In this document: positions 14,905-20,460 of the stretch, piece after piece
How the letters are laid out: every line of letters starts with the position of its first letter
How positions within the stretch are numbered: the stretch's first letter is position 1
Source of the DNA: a virus
Direction: 5' to 3' (one strand)
DNA length: 20,767 bases
Virus record (IMG/VR): IMGVR_UViG_3300034279_000160
Coordinates: 1 to 20,767 of that record
The notes under the pieces: model-generated
Database searches by the model: none
What the model saw: only the letters and a program-made list of their open reading frames with translations
Told to the model about the DNA's origin: nothing
Position numbers and translations under genes: made by a program

Positions 14905-15153
14905 TTAGAACTCGTACATATTAGCCATGATACGGGTCTTAGCTAGTTCCAACTGGAGGAATACTTCCTCTGGAGTTAGTTCAGAAGACCAGCTAATGCG
15001 GAAGTGTTCATCACTCCATCCAACTAGGATGAGGCTATCGTAGGATACGCTGCCAGCCTCTTTAAGAAGCTGCTTAGGATTAACCCCTTGGATCTTTTCC
15101 GAGGGGTTATTCTTTTGTACCAGCTTTACAACCTTCTCGTTATCGTCACTCAT
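14905..15153 (-). CDS. Small hypothetical protein downstream of nrdJ
   Basis: This is an 82-residue protein with an acidic N-terminus (MSDDNEKVVKLVQK). A central 'SLILVGWSDEHFRISWSSEL' strand pair is followed by a C-terminal helix 'TPEEVFLQLELAKTRIM'. Similar short proteins ('VKLV.K.....', then 'VGWD...', then 'LLE.AK..L') are common in tailed phages next to replication genes, but I know no function. Its ATG overlaps the nrdJ stop by four bases (ATGA), so the two are co-translated. It is the last leftward gene. Its coding sequence contains the hairpin that I read as the terminator for the opposite, rightward transcript, which constrains residues about 15-25. Confidence 0.75.
   Translation of the reverse strand: MSDDNEKVVKLVQKNNPSEKIQGVNPKQLLKEAGSVSYDSLILVGWSDEHFRISWSSELTPEEVFLQLELAKTRIMANMYEF
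15081..15116 (+). terminator. Intrinsic terminator of the late (rightward) module, inside a - strand gene
   Basis: Bases 15081-15091 pair with 15099-15109 to give an 11-bp stem with a 7-base loop, followed by TTCTTTTG. The pair 15089 with 15101 is U.G in rightward RNA and A.C in leftward RNA, so the full stem forms only in rightward transcripts. It lies about 180 bases beyond the last + strand stop, within the coding sequence of the small protein after nrdJ. Confidence 0.7.
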
Positions 15154-17072
15154 GATGTTAGATCCACAATCTCACAGGAACCAGCAGAGCAAGCAGCAGT
15201 CATACTAGACTTTGTACTGTCCTCAGTCTCATAGTCGGATAGCTTGCTCCAGTCAATTGTAGTAGGCATAAGATCCTTCAACCTATTGTACTCCTCTTCA
15301 GTGCAATCCTCATAGGGTGCTTGCTTATAAATGTGGTCTGAATGAGGAAGAAAGGACAGACCAGAAGCAATATTGAAGTTATCATAAAGCCAAGAGCCAA
15401 CTGATACCCACTCATCAGGCTTTACAGAGACGGTGATAGACGGCTTATGCTCACACCAGAACTCGGCGTAGATCTTCCAGAGATCAAGATGCTCCTCTGC
15501 CGAGAGATCATGGCGGGTGATAGCACCAGACGGAGCCTTAACAGGGAAGCTGAAGACAGTCGTATGGTCAGGCTTCATAATGTCAGGTTCATTCGGGATA
15601 CCCATGTCCTTCATGAACTGAGTGATCGGATCTTTATTGTCTCCACGGACACGGCGAATGTAATACGGGTTATGCCGTGGATGAATACCAGAAGCAGAGT
15701 CAACAAGCTGGGATACCGTACCACTCGGTTTGACACAGGTAATAGCAGCAGAGGTGGGAATACCAAGCTTCTCGGCCCACTCCCGGTTAGTATCAATTGC
15801 TGCATTCTTTAGTGCCGTTAGAGCAGCGGTAAGATTACCAAGAGGGTTAGTACCATTAAGGATATTATGGTCCATAATACCAGTAAGAGAAACACCAAGC
15901 AACCTTTCTTCCTCTGTATTCTTTGTCCAGATCTTCCTGAGATAGGGGAAGTGGGTATAAGTAGCCTGAATAGTACCAAGGATAGTAGCAAGCTTAACCT
16001 TGCGCTCAAGGTCTACAAGGGTATCTTCTGCACGGACTACAACCTCAGTGAGATTGCAGAACTGATAGGGACGAAGGATAATCTCTGAGCAAGGGTTAGT
16101 GCCAAACTCATGGTTAGGATCACGCCTACCGTTCTTACCCGTATGTTTCTGCGCTGCAACACGGGAGAACATACCACGCTCACCAGTACCAGAGTCTACA
16201 AGAGAGGCCCACTCATGGAGGAAGGTACTGGCATCAGGCTTCTCAGTATAGGCTACAGAGTTGTTAGCGAGGGACCGCTGGGGATTAGTCTCCCAAAACT
16301 GTCCAGTCTTAGCATTACGCATACGGTCATCAGAGAGGTTAGAGAGGGAGATCATAGCTGAGCGGCGTACTCCACCGACTACGACAACCTCACCAATCTT
16401 GCACATAATGTCATGGCACTCAAGACTATTAAGCTTCCTACCAGCAGCATTCTTAAAGATGGAGACAACAAAACGGAACAACTGGTCAAGAGGTTCAGGT
16501 CCAGATGCGCGGCCACCGAATACCTTTAAGCGAGAGCCAGCAGAGCGTACCTTGCTCATGTCCCACTTAGGTATCTCACCAGAGTAGAGGAGGGAAATGA
16601 GCTGTCGAAGGGCTTTAGCCCAACCTTCCTTGCTATCGGCTACAACAATTGTAGTCTGAGACTCGAACATCTTCTCGGGAACTTCTGGAAGCTTACTAAC
16701 ATACTGGCGCTCGACACTGAAGCCTACACCAGTACCACACATAAGAATAAACATAGCCTCATCGAATGACTTCATGTCATCGACGGGGAGATAGGAACAG
16801 TTATAAGCACAGGTGTTATCCCTGTCGAGAGCCTTACCGGCAGTCATCATAGCCCGCATACTGGGCATGATCTCAAGGTTGAGGATAGCATTTCGGATCT
16901 TGTCGTAAATACCACGATCCTCGGATTGTATCTTTTTAGAAACTACATCCTCCATAAACCTATCGACAGTCTCTTCCCAAGACTCTCGGCGGTTCTCTTC
17001 TTCAATCCACCGGGAGTACCGGGAGGTAGCAATGAAAGTCTGGTAGTCAGTTGGAAGTGTCATCTTCTTCAT
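15150..17072 (-). CDS. nrdJ: Adenosylcobalamin-dependent (class II) ribonucleotide reductase
   Basis: This 640-residue enzyme reduces ribonucleotides to deoxyribonucleotides for phage DNA synthesis, using vitamin B12 and no oxygen. Active-site features are intact: the N-terminal redox Cys in 'NTCAYNC' (C88/C92), the finger loop 'GTNPCSEII' with N326, thiyl-radical C328 and E330, the second redox Cys C339 (11 residues after C328, as in the Lactobacillus leichmannii enzyme), and the C-terminal relay pair C628/C633 ('CSAGSC'). The 'VGGVRRSAMISLSNLSDDRM' stretch and the overall length fit the monomeric triphosphate reductase type, somewhat shorter than the Lactobacillus enzyme (about 739). No intein or split is present. 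Arg codons are mostly CGN, unlike the late genes. ATG 17072 is chosen; ATG 17063 in frame is possible. It overlaps neighbours on both sides. Confidence 0.95.
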   Translation of the reverse strand: MKKMTLPTDYQTFIATSRYSRWIEEENRRESWEETVDRFMEDVVSKKIQSEDRGIYDKIRNAILNLEIMPSMRAMMTAGKALDRDNTCAYNCSYLPVDDMKSFDEAMFILMCGTGVGFSVERQYVSKLPEVPEKMFESQTTIVVADSKEGWAKALRQLISLLYSGEIPKWDMSKVRSAGSRLKVFGGRASGPEPLDQLFRFVVSIFKNAAGRKLNSLECHDIMCKIGEVVVVGGVRRSAMISLSNLSDDRMRNAKTGQFWETNPQRSLANNSVAYTEKPDASTFLHEWASLVDSGTGERGMFSRVAAQKHTGKNGRRDPNHEFGTNPCSEIILRPYQFCNLTEVVVRAEDTLVDLERKVKLATILGTIQATYTHFPYLRKIWTKNTEEERLLGVSLTGIMDHNILNGTNPLGNLTAALTALKNAAIDTNREWAEKLGIPTSAAITCVKPSGTVSQLVDSASGIHPRHNPYYIRRVRGDNKDPITQFMKDMGIPNEPDIMKPDHTTVFSFPVKAPSGAITRHDLSAEEHLDLWKIYAEFWCEHKPSITVSVKPDEWVSVGSWLYDNFNIASGLSFLPHSDHIYKQAPYEDCTEEEYNRLKDLMPTTIDWSKLSDYETEDSTKSSMTAACSAGSCEIVDLTS

Positions 17073-17226
17073 CTCTCTCGTATATGTTTCTTATATCCAG
17101 CTTCTGTCTCTTATAGTCTTTATCAGATTCTTTTATCCTCTGCCTGTATTGCCCCTCTTCCAACTCTTTTGCATATGGGTTTCTTTGACTAACCTTCTTC
17201 TGAAAACTTTTCTTTCTCCAGCCCAT
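17047..17226 (-). CDS. Small highly charged hypothetical protein
   Basis: From ATG 17226 this encodes 59 residues beginning 'MGWRKKSFQKKVSQRNPYAK', with a basic first half and an acidic end (ERDEEDDTSN). An upstream TTG (17250) is in frame but lacks support. I do not recognise a family; the pattern suggests a single charged helix. It overlaps the nrdJ start by 26 bases and the preceding gene by 38 bases. The dense overlap and the continuous open frame are the main reasons for calling it, so certainty is moderate. Confidence 0.55.
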   Translation of the reverse strand: MGWRKKSFQKKVSQRNPYAKELEEGQYRQRIKESDKDYKRQKLDIRNIYERDEEDDTSN

Positions 17227-17371
17227 TGTCAATCTCTTTGATCCGTTCAAGCTGCTCTATAATGATATCCTCGAACCTATCGTAGAACTCTTCTACGTCT
17301 ATGTCAAGTATCTCGACTAGTTCGTAGACAGTAAACCGATCAAGGATAAGCTGCTTAATCTCGAAACTCAT
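17189..17371 (-). CDS. Small acidic helical hypothetical protein
   Basis: From ATG 17371 this gives 60 residues: 'MSFEIKQLILDRFTVYELVE', then 'ILDIDVEEFYDRFEDIIIEQ' and a charged tail. I have seen the pattern 'ILDR.TV.ELVE.L...V.E..DRFED.I' in short proteins of tailed phages, with no known function. It is acidic and predicted fully helical. The spacing 'DRFTVYELVEILDID' resembles a helix-turn-helix, but this is only a suggestion. The frame extends upstream to ATG 17425, but the shorter start matches the pattern I recall and reduces the overlap with the metallophosphoesterase gene to 17 bases. Confidence 0.65.
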   Translation of the reverse strand: MSFEIKQLILDRFTVYELVEILDIDVEEFYDRFEDIIIEQLERIKEIDNGLEKEKFSEEG

Positions 17372-18110
17372 TCTTAATTCTTTCAATTGAAATAAACTCG
17401 AAGTCGTACTGTCCCTGAGAGACATTACGTTTAATGACTACTCCCGGCCACCACATCTTATTAGCTTGTCCTGCATATTCATGAATACGATCTACATAGC
17501 ATCCCACGACAAGGCCCATAACTCTTCGTCCGTCAGGTGCTGTTCGTTCTGCAAAATCTCTAGTGTGAGTGTGACCTTGGGTACAAGATACGAACTGTTT
17601 CGTAAGTAGGGTGAAAGCTTGATGTTCTCCACTCGTAGCTCTACCCATAACGCCTGTTGGGAAGTAGTGCGAGTAATATACACCGTCCACTTCAACAGGC
17701 TCCAGAAAAGGGTAAGCCTCCCAACCAAAGTCCTTGTATTGAAGATCTTCAACCGAGATAGTTCCATCCAAGACAGCATCTTTCTGGATAGCTTTTTCAA
17801 TCCTACCATAGTCATGGTTCCCTGTTGTCATGATGAAGCGAGGAAGCTTTTTCTTCGTATCTTTTATAGGCTTGAACATCAGTTCCTGTGCATGGGTAGA
17901 TGCTTCAATATCCTTCTTATACCGCCGTCCCTCGAAGCCCTTTGTACCCCTATCGTAGGAGCAGAGAGAAGGCATATCAGCCCAATCACCAATACAAATG
18001 ACAACATCAGGTTTCACTGATGCAATCAACTTACCAAGGTAGGTAAACCGTGACAAGTCCTCATCTGGTGTAGCGTGAGGATCAGGGATAATCAAATGAG
18101 TCTTCGACAT
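17355..18110 (-). CDS. Calcineurin-like metallophosphoesterase
   Basis: This 251-residue protein carries the metal-binding motifs of the calcineurin-like phosphoesterase superfamily in order: D10-x-H12 ('IIPDPHA'), G41-D42 ('ICIGDWADM'), G97-N98-H99-D100 ('TTGNHDYG'), a His in 'YYSHYFP' and the closing 'GHTHTRD'. Two metal ions held by these residues cleave phosphate esters; the substrate (nucleotide, nucleic acid end or protein) cannot be told from the sequence. There is no signal peptide, so it acts in the cytoplasm. ATG 18110 is selected because GGAG sits six bases upstream; a further upstream start would be a TTG. It overlaps the preceding gene by 29 bases. Phages often carry such enzymes among DNA metabolism genes. 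Confidence 0.9.
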   Translation of the reverse strand: MSKTHLIIPDPHATPDEDLSRFTYLGKLIASVKPDVVICIGDWADMPSLCSYDRGTKGFEGRRYKKDIEASTHAQELMFKPIKDTKKKLPRFIMTTGNHDYGRIEKAIQKDAVLDGTISVEDLQYKDFGWEAYPFLEPVEVDGVYYSHYFPTGVMGRATSGEHQAFTLLTKQFVSCTQGHTHTRDFAERTAPDGRRVMGLVVGCYVDRIHEYAGQANKMWWPGVVIKRNVSQGQYDFEFISIERIKNEFRD

Positions 18111-18297
18111 CAGTCTCTCCAGTTGAAGGATTAAGTAGCCCAACTGCTACTCTTAGATCTGTCTCTATCTCAGAGACAATATTATACCACTCTTCATCAG
18201 TGTAGAATGTTCCATCATCGTCCACTATCTCGAAGTACAGTCGAACAAGGGATCTCAGTTCTTCGTAAGATACTTTATACTCAGCTTCTATTGCCAT
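18082..18297 (-). CDS. Small acidic hypothetical protein
   Basis: This encodes 71 residues with many Asp and Glu (MAIEAEYKVSYEELRSLVRL, then 'YFEIVDDDGTFYTDEEWYNI'). I do not recognise a family and see no membrane or metal site. Its strong negative charge might mark a partner-binding or DNA-mimic role, but nothing specific supports that. GGAG lies eight bases ahead of ATG 18297. The gene begins 15 bases after the 3' end of tRNA-Thr, so its ribosome binding site lies directly beyond the tRNA processing site, and its end overlaps the metallophosphoesterase start. Confidence 0.65.
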   Translation of the reverse strand: MAIEAEYKVSYEELRSLVRLYFEIVDDDGTFYTDEEWYNIVSEIETDLRVAVGLLNPSTGETDVEDSFDYP

Positions 18298-18312
18298 TCT
18301 ACATCTCCATAG

Positions 18313-18388
18313 TGGTGCTGGCGGTAGGAATCGAACCCACGGCCTGATGATTACAAATCAACTGCTCTACCAACTGAGCTACGCCAGC
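18313..18388 (-). tRNA. tRNA-Thr (anticodon UGU)
   Basis: The 76-base gene folds into a full cloverleaf: acceptor GCTGGCG/CGCCAGC, D-stem GCTC/GAGC, anticodon stem GTTGA/TCATC with loop TTTGTAA, T-stem GTGGG/CCTAC with TTCGATT, discriminator A and an encoded CCA. The anticodon TGT reads ACA (and by wobble other ACN). One U-U mismatch lies in the anticodon stem (second pair). The 5' end is one base from the 3' end of tRNA-Arg, so both come from one precursor. Confidence 0.95.
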
Positions 18389-18389
18389 G

Positions 18390-18463
18390 CCTACCCTACA
18401 CGACTCGAACGTGTGACCCTCTGCTTAGAAGGCAGATGCTCTATCCTGCTGAGCTAAGGGTAG
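18390..18463 (-). tRNA. tRNA-Arg (anticodon UCU)
   Basis: This 74-base gene folds into a perfect cloverleaf: acceptor CTACCCT/AGGGTAG, D-arm AGCAGGATA with stem GCTC/GAGC, anticodon stem TCTGC/GCAGA with loop CTTCTAA, and T-stem ACACG/CGTGT. The discriminator is G, as in Escherichia coli tRNA-Arg(UCU). No CCA is encoded, so the host enzyme must add it, unlike its tRNA-Thr neighbour. It reads AGA and AGG, which dominate in the tail and ejection genes. Its first base directly follows the stop codon of the endonuclease VII gene. Confidence 0.95.
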
Positions 18464-18814
18464 TTAATCTGGTACTCTTCCGTAGCCTTTCTTCGAGGAT
18501 AGATATAAGTAAGCTCTCTTCGCCATACTAACGTCATCCCGAAAGATCCTTCCTAACAAAACGTGATTACATCGGTAACATAATAGCCCTCTGATTTCTC
18601 CGGTACTGTGATTGTGATCGACTGCAAGATTTCGTTTGGGTCTAATTTTGTCAGGAGATCTGTTACAGATTGCACAACATCCTCCTTGGATTGATAGAAT
18701 ATTGTTGTACGCATCTCTAGTAAGGCCGAACTTCTTAAGGATTTGTTTCCATCTTGAGGGTGAATCATTTAGTTTAGACCTCGACTTCGGGGACTTCTGG
18801 TTCTTTTTCGACAT
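18464..18814 (-). CDS. Recombination endonuclease VII (Holliday-junction resolvase type)
   Basis: This 116-residue protein has the endonuclease VII layout: two Cys pairs that bind zinc, C47-x2-C50 ('CAIC') and C79-x2-C82 ('CYRC'), around the catalytic beta-beta-alpha core 'LAVDHNHSTGEIRGLLC' with D66, H67 and H69, and N83 after the second pair. T4 endonuclease VII, the type member, resolves branched DNA before packaging, and many podoviruses carry a relative. A free-standing HNH homing enzyme is an alternative, since it sits beside tRNA genes, but the motif is that of the endonuclease VII family. The basic N-terminus (MSKKNQKSPKSRSK) would bind DNA. It overlaps the exonuclease gene by 41 bases and its stop touches the tRNA-Arg gene. 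Confidence 0.88.
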   Translation of the reverse strand: MSKKNQKSPKSRSKLNDSPSRWKQILKKFGLTRDAYNNILSIQGGCCAICNRSPDKIRPKRNLAVDHNHSTGEIRGLLCYRCNHVLLGRIFRDDVSMAKRAYLYLSSKKGYGRVPD

Positions 18815-19604
18815 GAGTTAGCCAAACTGGTCCGGTTGAATAGACGAATTTACGAAGTCCGACATCACTCCAGCATTCCTTCTTAAAGGCACAGTAGGAA
18901 CACCCAGCAGGAAGCTTCAAGTTACCAGACTTACCCATCGGCTCTGGTGAGAAGCACCTTTCGGGTGGTGTATCTTTATTTACAACATCTTTAATATATT
19001 CAATTCTTTTTACAATGTCAACTTTATCTGCATCTTCCAGTGGCATAACAGTAATGTTACCATTCTGTTTGTCTACTGCAATGTAAGCACCATCGTTAAT
19101 ACCAGTCCCGTGCATATACCCGGATAGCTGGGAGATGTAAGCGAAGGGATCATCGTTGCGGAGAGTACCGTCTTTGAACTTCTTAAAGGAATGGGGAGAT
19201 GTACTCTTCACATCAATCAAGACACCATCGACAACGCCATCAATGTGACCAACAATGTCACTAACAACAACTTGCCGCTGTCTATCTGATACTGAATGTC
19301 CAGCAACTTCTGCAAGAAAGAGGACAACTTCTTCGATAAGATCTCCATATAGAAACTTGAGATATGTCGGACCATTGAACTCTTCCTTCTCGACAGTGGA
19401 GTTGACCTCATACCAGAGCATACGGGCGGGCTTACCTACGTTGGACATACGAAGAGTACGCTTCTCTTCCTTCGGTCTAAGCCTATCTACTATGAGACTA
19501 GCGAGACGATTACCGAAAGCTAGAGAAGCTTCACGAATATCAGCCTCAGTACCTTCTTCAAGAAGCTTATAGATATCTTCGACTAGGGTATTAATTGATG
19601 CCAA
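18774..19604 (-). CDS. RecB/Cas4-like PD-(D/E)XK exonuclease
   Basis: From TTG 19604 this 276-residue protein shows the nuclease core: 'GDLIEEV' (E91/E92), 'GHIDG' with D122, D131-V-K133 ('IDVKSTS') and Q159-x3-Y163 ('QLSGY'), the QxxxY motif that marks RecB-family nucleases. Four Cys (C217, C235, C238, C244) lie together at the C-terminus, as C-x2-C-x5-C plus one, and could hold an Fe-S cluster or zinc. Cas4-type enzymes place one of the four near the N-terminus; here that one is absent. The likely role is 5'-3' degradation of host DNA and recombination, as T7 gp6 does. The start is a TTG with GGAG seven bases before; TTG codons further upstream lack such a site. It overlaps the glutaredoxin gene by 14 bases. 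Confidence 0.85.
   Translation of the reverse strand: MASINTLVEDIYKLLEEGTEADIREASLAFGNRLASLIVDRLRPKEEKRTLRMSNVGKPARMLWYEVNSTVEKEEFNGPTYLKFLYGDLIEEVVLFLAEVAGHSVSDRQRQVVVSDIVGHIDGVVDGVLIDVKSTSPHSFKKFKDGTLRNDDPFAYISQLSGYMHGTGINDGAYIAVDKQNGNITVMPLEDADKVDIVKRIEYIKDVVNKDTPPERCFSPEPMGKSGNLKLPAGCSYCAFKKECWSDVGLRKFVYSTGPVWLTHVEKEPEVPEVEV
18993..19021 (-). promoter_or_regulatory. Candidate sigma70-type promoter inside the exonuclease gene
   Basis: On the - strand TTGACA (19021-19016) is followed after 17 bases by TATATT (18998-18993), a perfect -35 and five of six bases of -10 at ideal spacing. It lies in a locally AT-rich stretch of the coding sequence. A transcript from near 18986 would cover endonuclease VII, the two tRNAs and the genes to nrdJ. 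Confidence 0.4.
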
Positions 19605-19815
19605 GGTAATTCTCCAGTGCCAGATATCCACCAACAAGTCTACCGTTGTGGAAGATTTGTGGTACGCTTTTTAGATTAGATTCCTTTAGAAAGATCTTTC
19701 CAGTTTCATCATCAGTTACATCAAACTCAACATAACTACTATTATGCTGCGTTAGAAGTTCCTTAGCTCTCGTACACCAAGGACAATCGGGCTTAGAGAA
19801 GATGATGAACTTCAT
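19591..19815 (-). CDS. Glutaredoxin
   Basis: This 74-residue protein has the complete small glutaredoxin fold: 'IIFSKPDCPWCTRAKELL' with the redox pair C11-P-W-C14, the cis-Pro signature 'SVPQIF' (residues 50-55) and the 'GRLVGGY' glycine turn that holds glutathione. It passes electrons to target enzymes in the cytoplasm; a natural partner is the ribonucleotide reductase encoded further down the same leftward module. The length is usual for phage glutaredoxins. The ATG overlaps the stop of the MazG-like gene by four bases (ATGA) and its end overlaps the exonuclease start. Confidence 0.93.
   Translation of the reverse strand: MKFIIFSKPDCPWCTRAKELLTQHNSSYVEFDVTDDETGKIFLKESNLKSVPQIFHNGRLVGGYLALENYLGIN
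19612..19615 (-). promoter_or_regulatory. Ribosome binding site that fixes a TTG start for the exonuclease
   Basis: On the - strand GGAG (19615-19612) lies seven bases before TTG 19604. TTG codons upstream at 19637 have no comparable site, and no ATG is present in the frame before the conserved N-terminal helix. Confidence 0.6.
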
Positions 19816-20162
19816 CGCTTATCACCATCGCCTTGGATCTTACCCTCTGCTTTACGCTTACCAAGCTTCTCAAGGTTATGCTCCGCGATAGCATTAAGAG
19901 GAAAGCCATGATAGTTAGCGAGGCAGGAGAGATACCAGAGGACATCTCCGAGTTCCTTAAACATCAGTTCTCGAAACAGTGGGGTATATCCAGAGAACAT
20001 ATCACTGCCATCCCAATAGCGGCTATCGTGCCTAGCAACCTTCTGCATCAGTGACATAACCTCACCGACTTCTGCTGCGAGACCATAGGTAAGATGCTCT
20101 TCTGTTCCGTAGAGAAGAGTATCAAGAGCCATCTTCTGGTACTCATCAAACTCCATTGTCAT
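19812..20162 (-). CDS. MazG-like nucleotide pyrophosphohydrolase
   Basis: From ATG 20162 this gives 116 residues with the metal-binding motif of the all-alpha NTP pyrophosphohydrolases: E31-x2-E34 ('LAAEVGEVMSLM') and E70-x2-D73 ('ELGDVLWYL'). These enzymes cut NTPs or dNTPs to monophosphate and pyrophosphate; in phages they may clear odd nucleotides, recycle host nucleotides or lower the alarm nucleotide ppGpp. The open frame continues 39 codons upstream but that part lies in the DUF3310 gene. The start is set by AGGAG four bases before ATG 20162 (ten before the alternative ATG 20156). It overlaps its upstream neighbour by 17 bases and glutaredoxin by four. Confidence 0.88.
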   Translation of the reverse strand: MTMEFDEYQKMALDTLLYGTEEHLTYGLAAEVGEVMSLMQKVARHDSRYWDGSDMFSGYTPLFRELMFKELGDVLWYLSCLANYHGFPLNAIAEHNLEKLGKRKAEGKIQGDGDKR

Positions 20163-20460
20163 CAAGCTCCTGAATAAGACGATTGAGATACCACTGTGCT
20201 TTCTTAAGATCTTCGAGAGGCTTCTTCTTATACCTCCAGCGATGGAGATACTTCTTCGTATTCCCTTCGAGATAACCAAGGTAGTTATCGAATGGCATGT
20301 TATCTTTCAGATAGTCAATGCACTCGACTTTACCGTTATTATAGTGGGAGGGGGACTCCACAGAATCCCCCAACTTACCTGTCATAATATCCATCTCTTC
20401 CTTAGTAATAAACATCTTGTTTATTTCTTCGGGAGTATAGTAATCCCACTCTTCCGTCAT
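20146..20460 (-). CDS. DUF3310 family protein, T7 gp1.7-like
   Basis: This is a 104-residue protein. The signature 'SPSHYNNGKVECIDYL' (residues 36-51) followed by 'YLGYLEGNTKKYLHRWRYK' and 'EDLKKAQWYLNRLI' is that of the DUF3310 family, which includes phage T7 gp1.7, reported as a nucleotide kinase acting on dTMP and dGMP. No Walker P-loop is present, which fits that unusual family. The N-terminal 33 residues are acidic and variable. It lies upstream of MazG and glutaredoxin, which supports a role in nucleotide supply. The ATG overlaps the stop of the preceding gene by four bases (ATGA). Confidence 0.85.
   Translation of the reverse strand: MTEEWDYYTPEEINKMFITKEEMDIMTGKLGDSVESPSHYNNGKVECIDYLKDNMPFDNYLGYLEGNTKKYLHRWRYKKKPLEDLKKAQWYLNRLIQELDDNGV

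Noticed and set aside
15150-17072. Possible intein or split in the ribonucleotide reductase
   Set aside because: Motif order and the spacing C328 to C339 match the intact enzyme and there is no inserted splicing domain.
18181-18186. TATAAT preceded by TGG on the - strand in the small acidic gene
   Set aside because: Again it encodes Trp-Tyr-Asn, and no -35-like sequence lies at 16-18 bases.
18390-18463. tRNA-Arg as an attachment site for integration
   Set aside because: The tRNA is complete, lies within a phage operon with its partner tRNA, and no integrase or flanking partial tRNA copy is seen.
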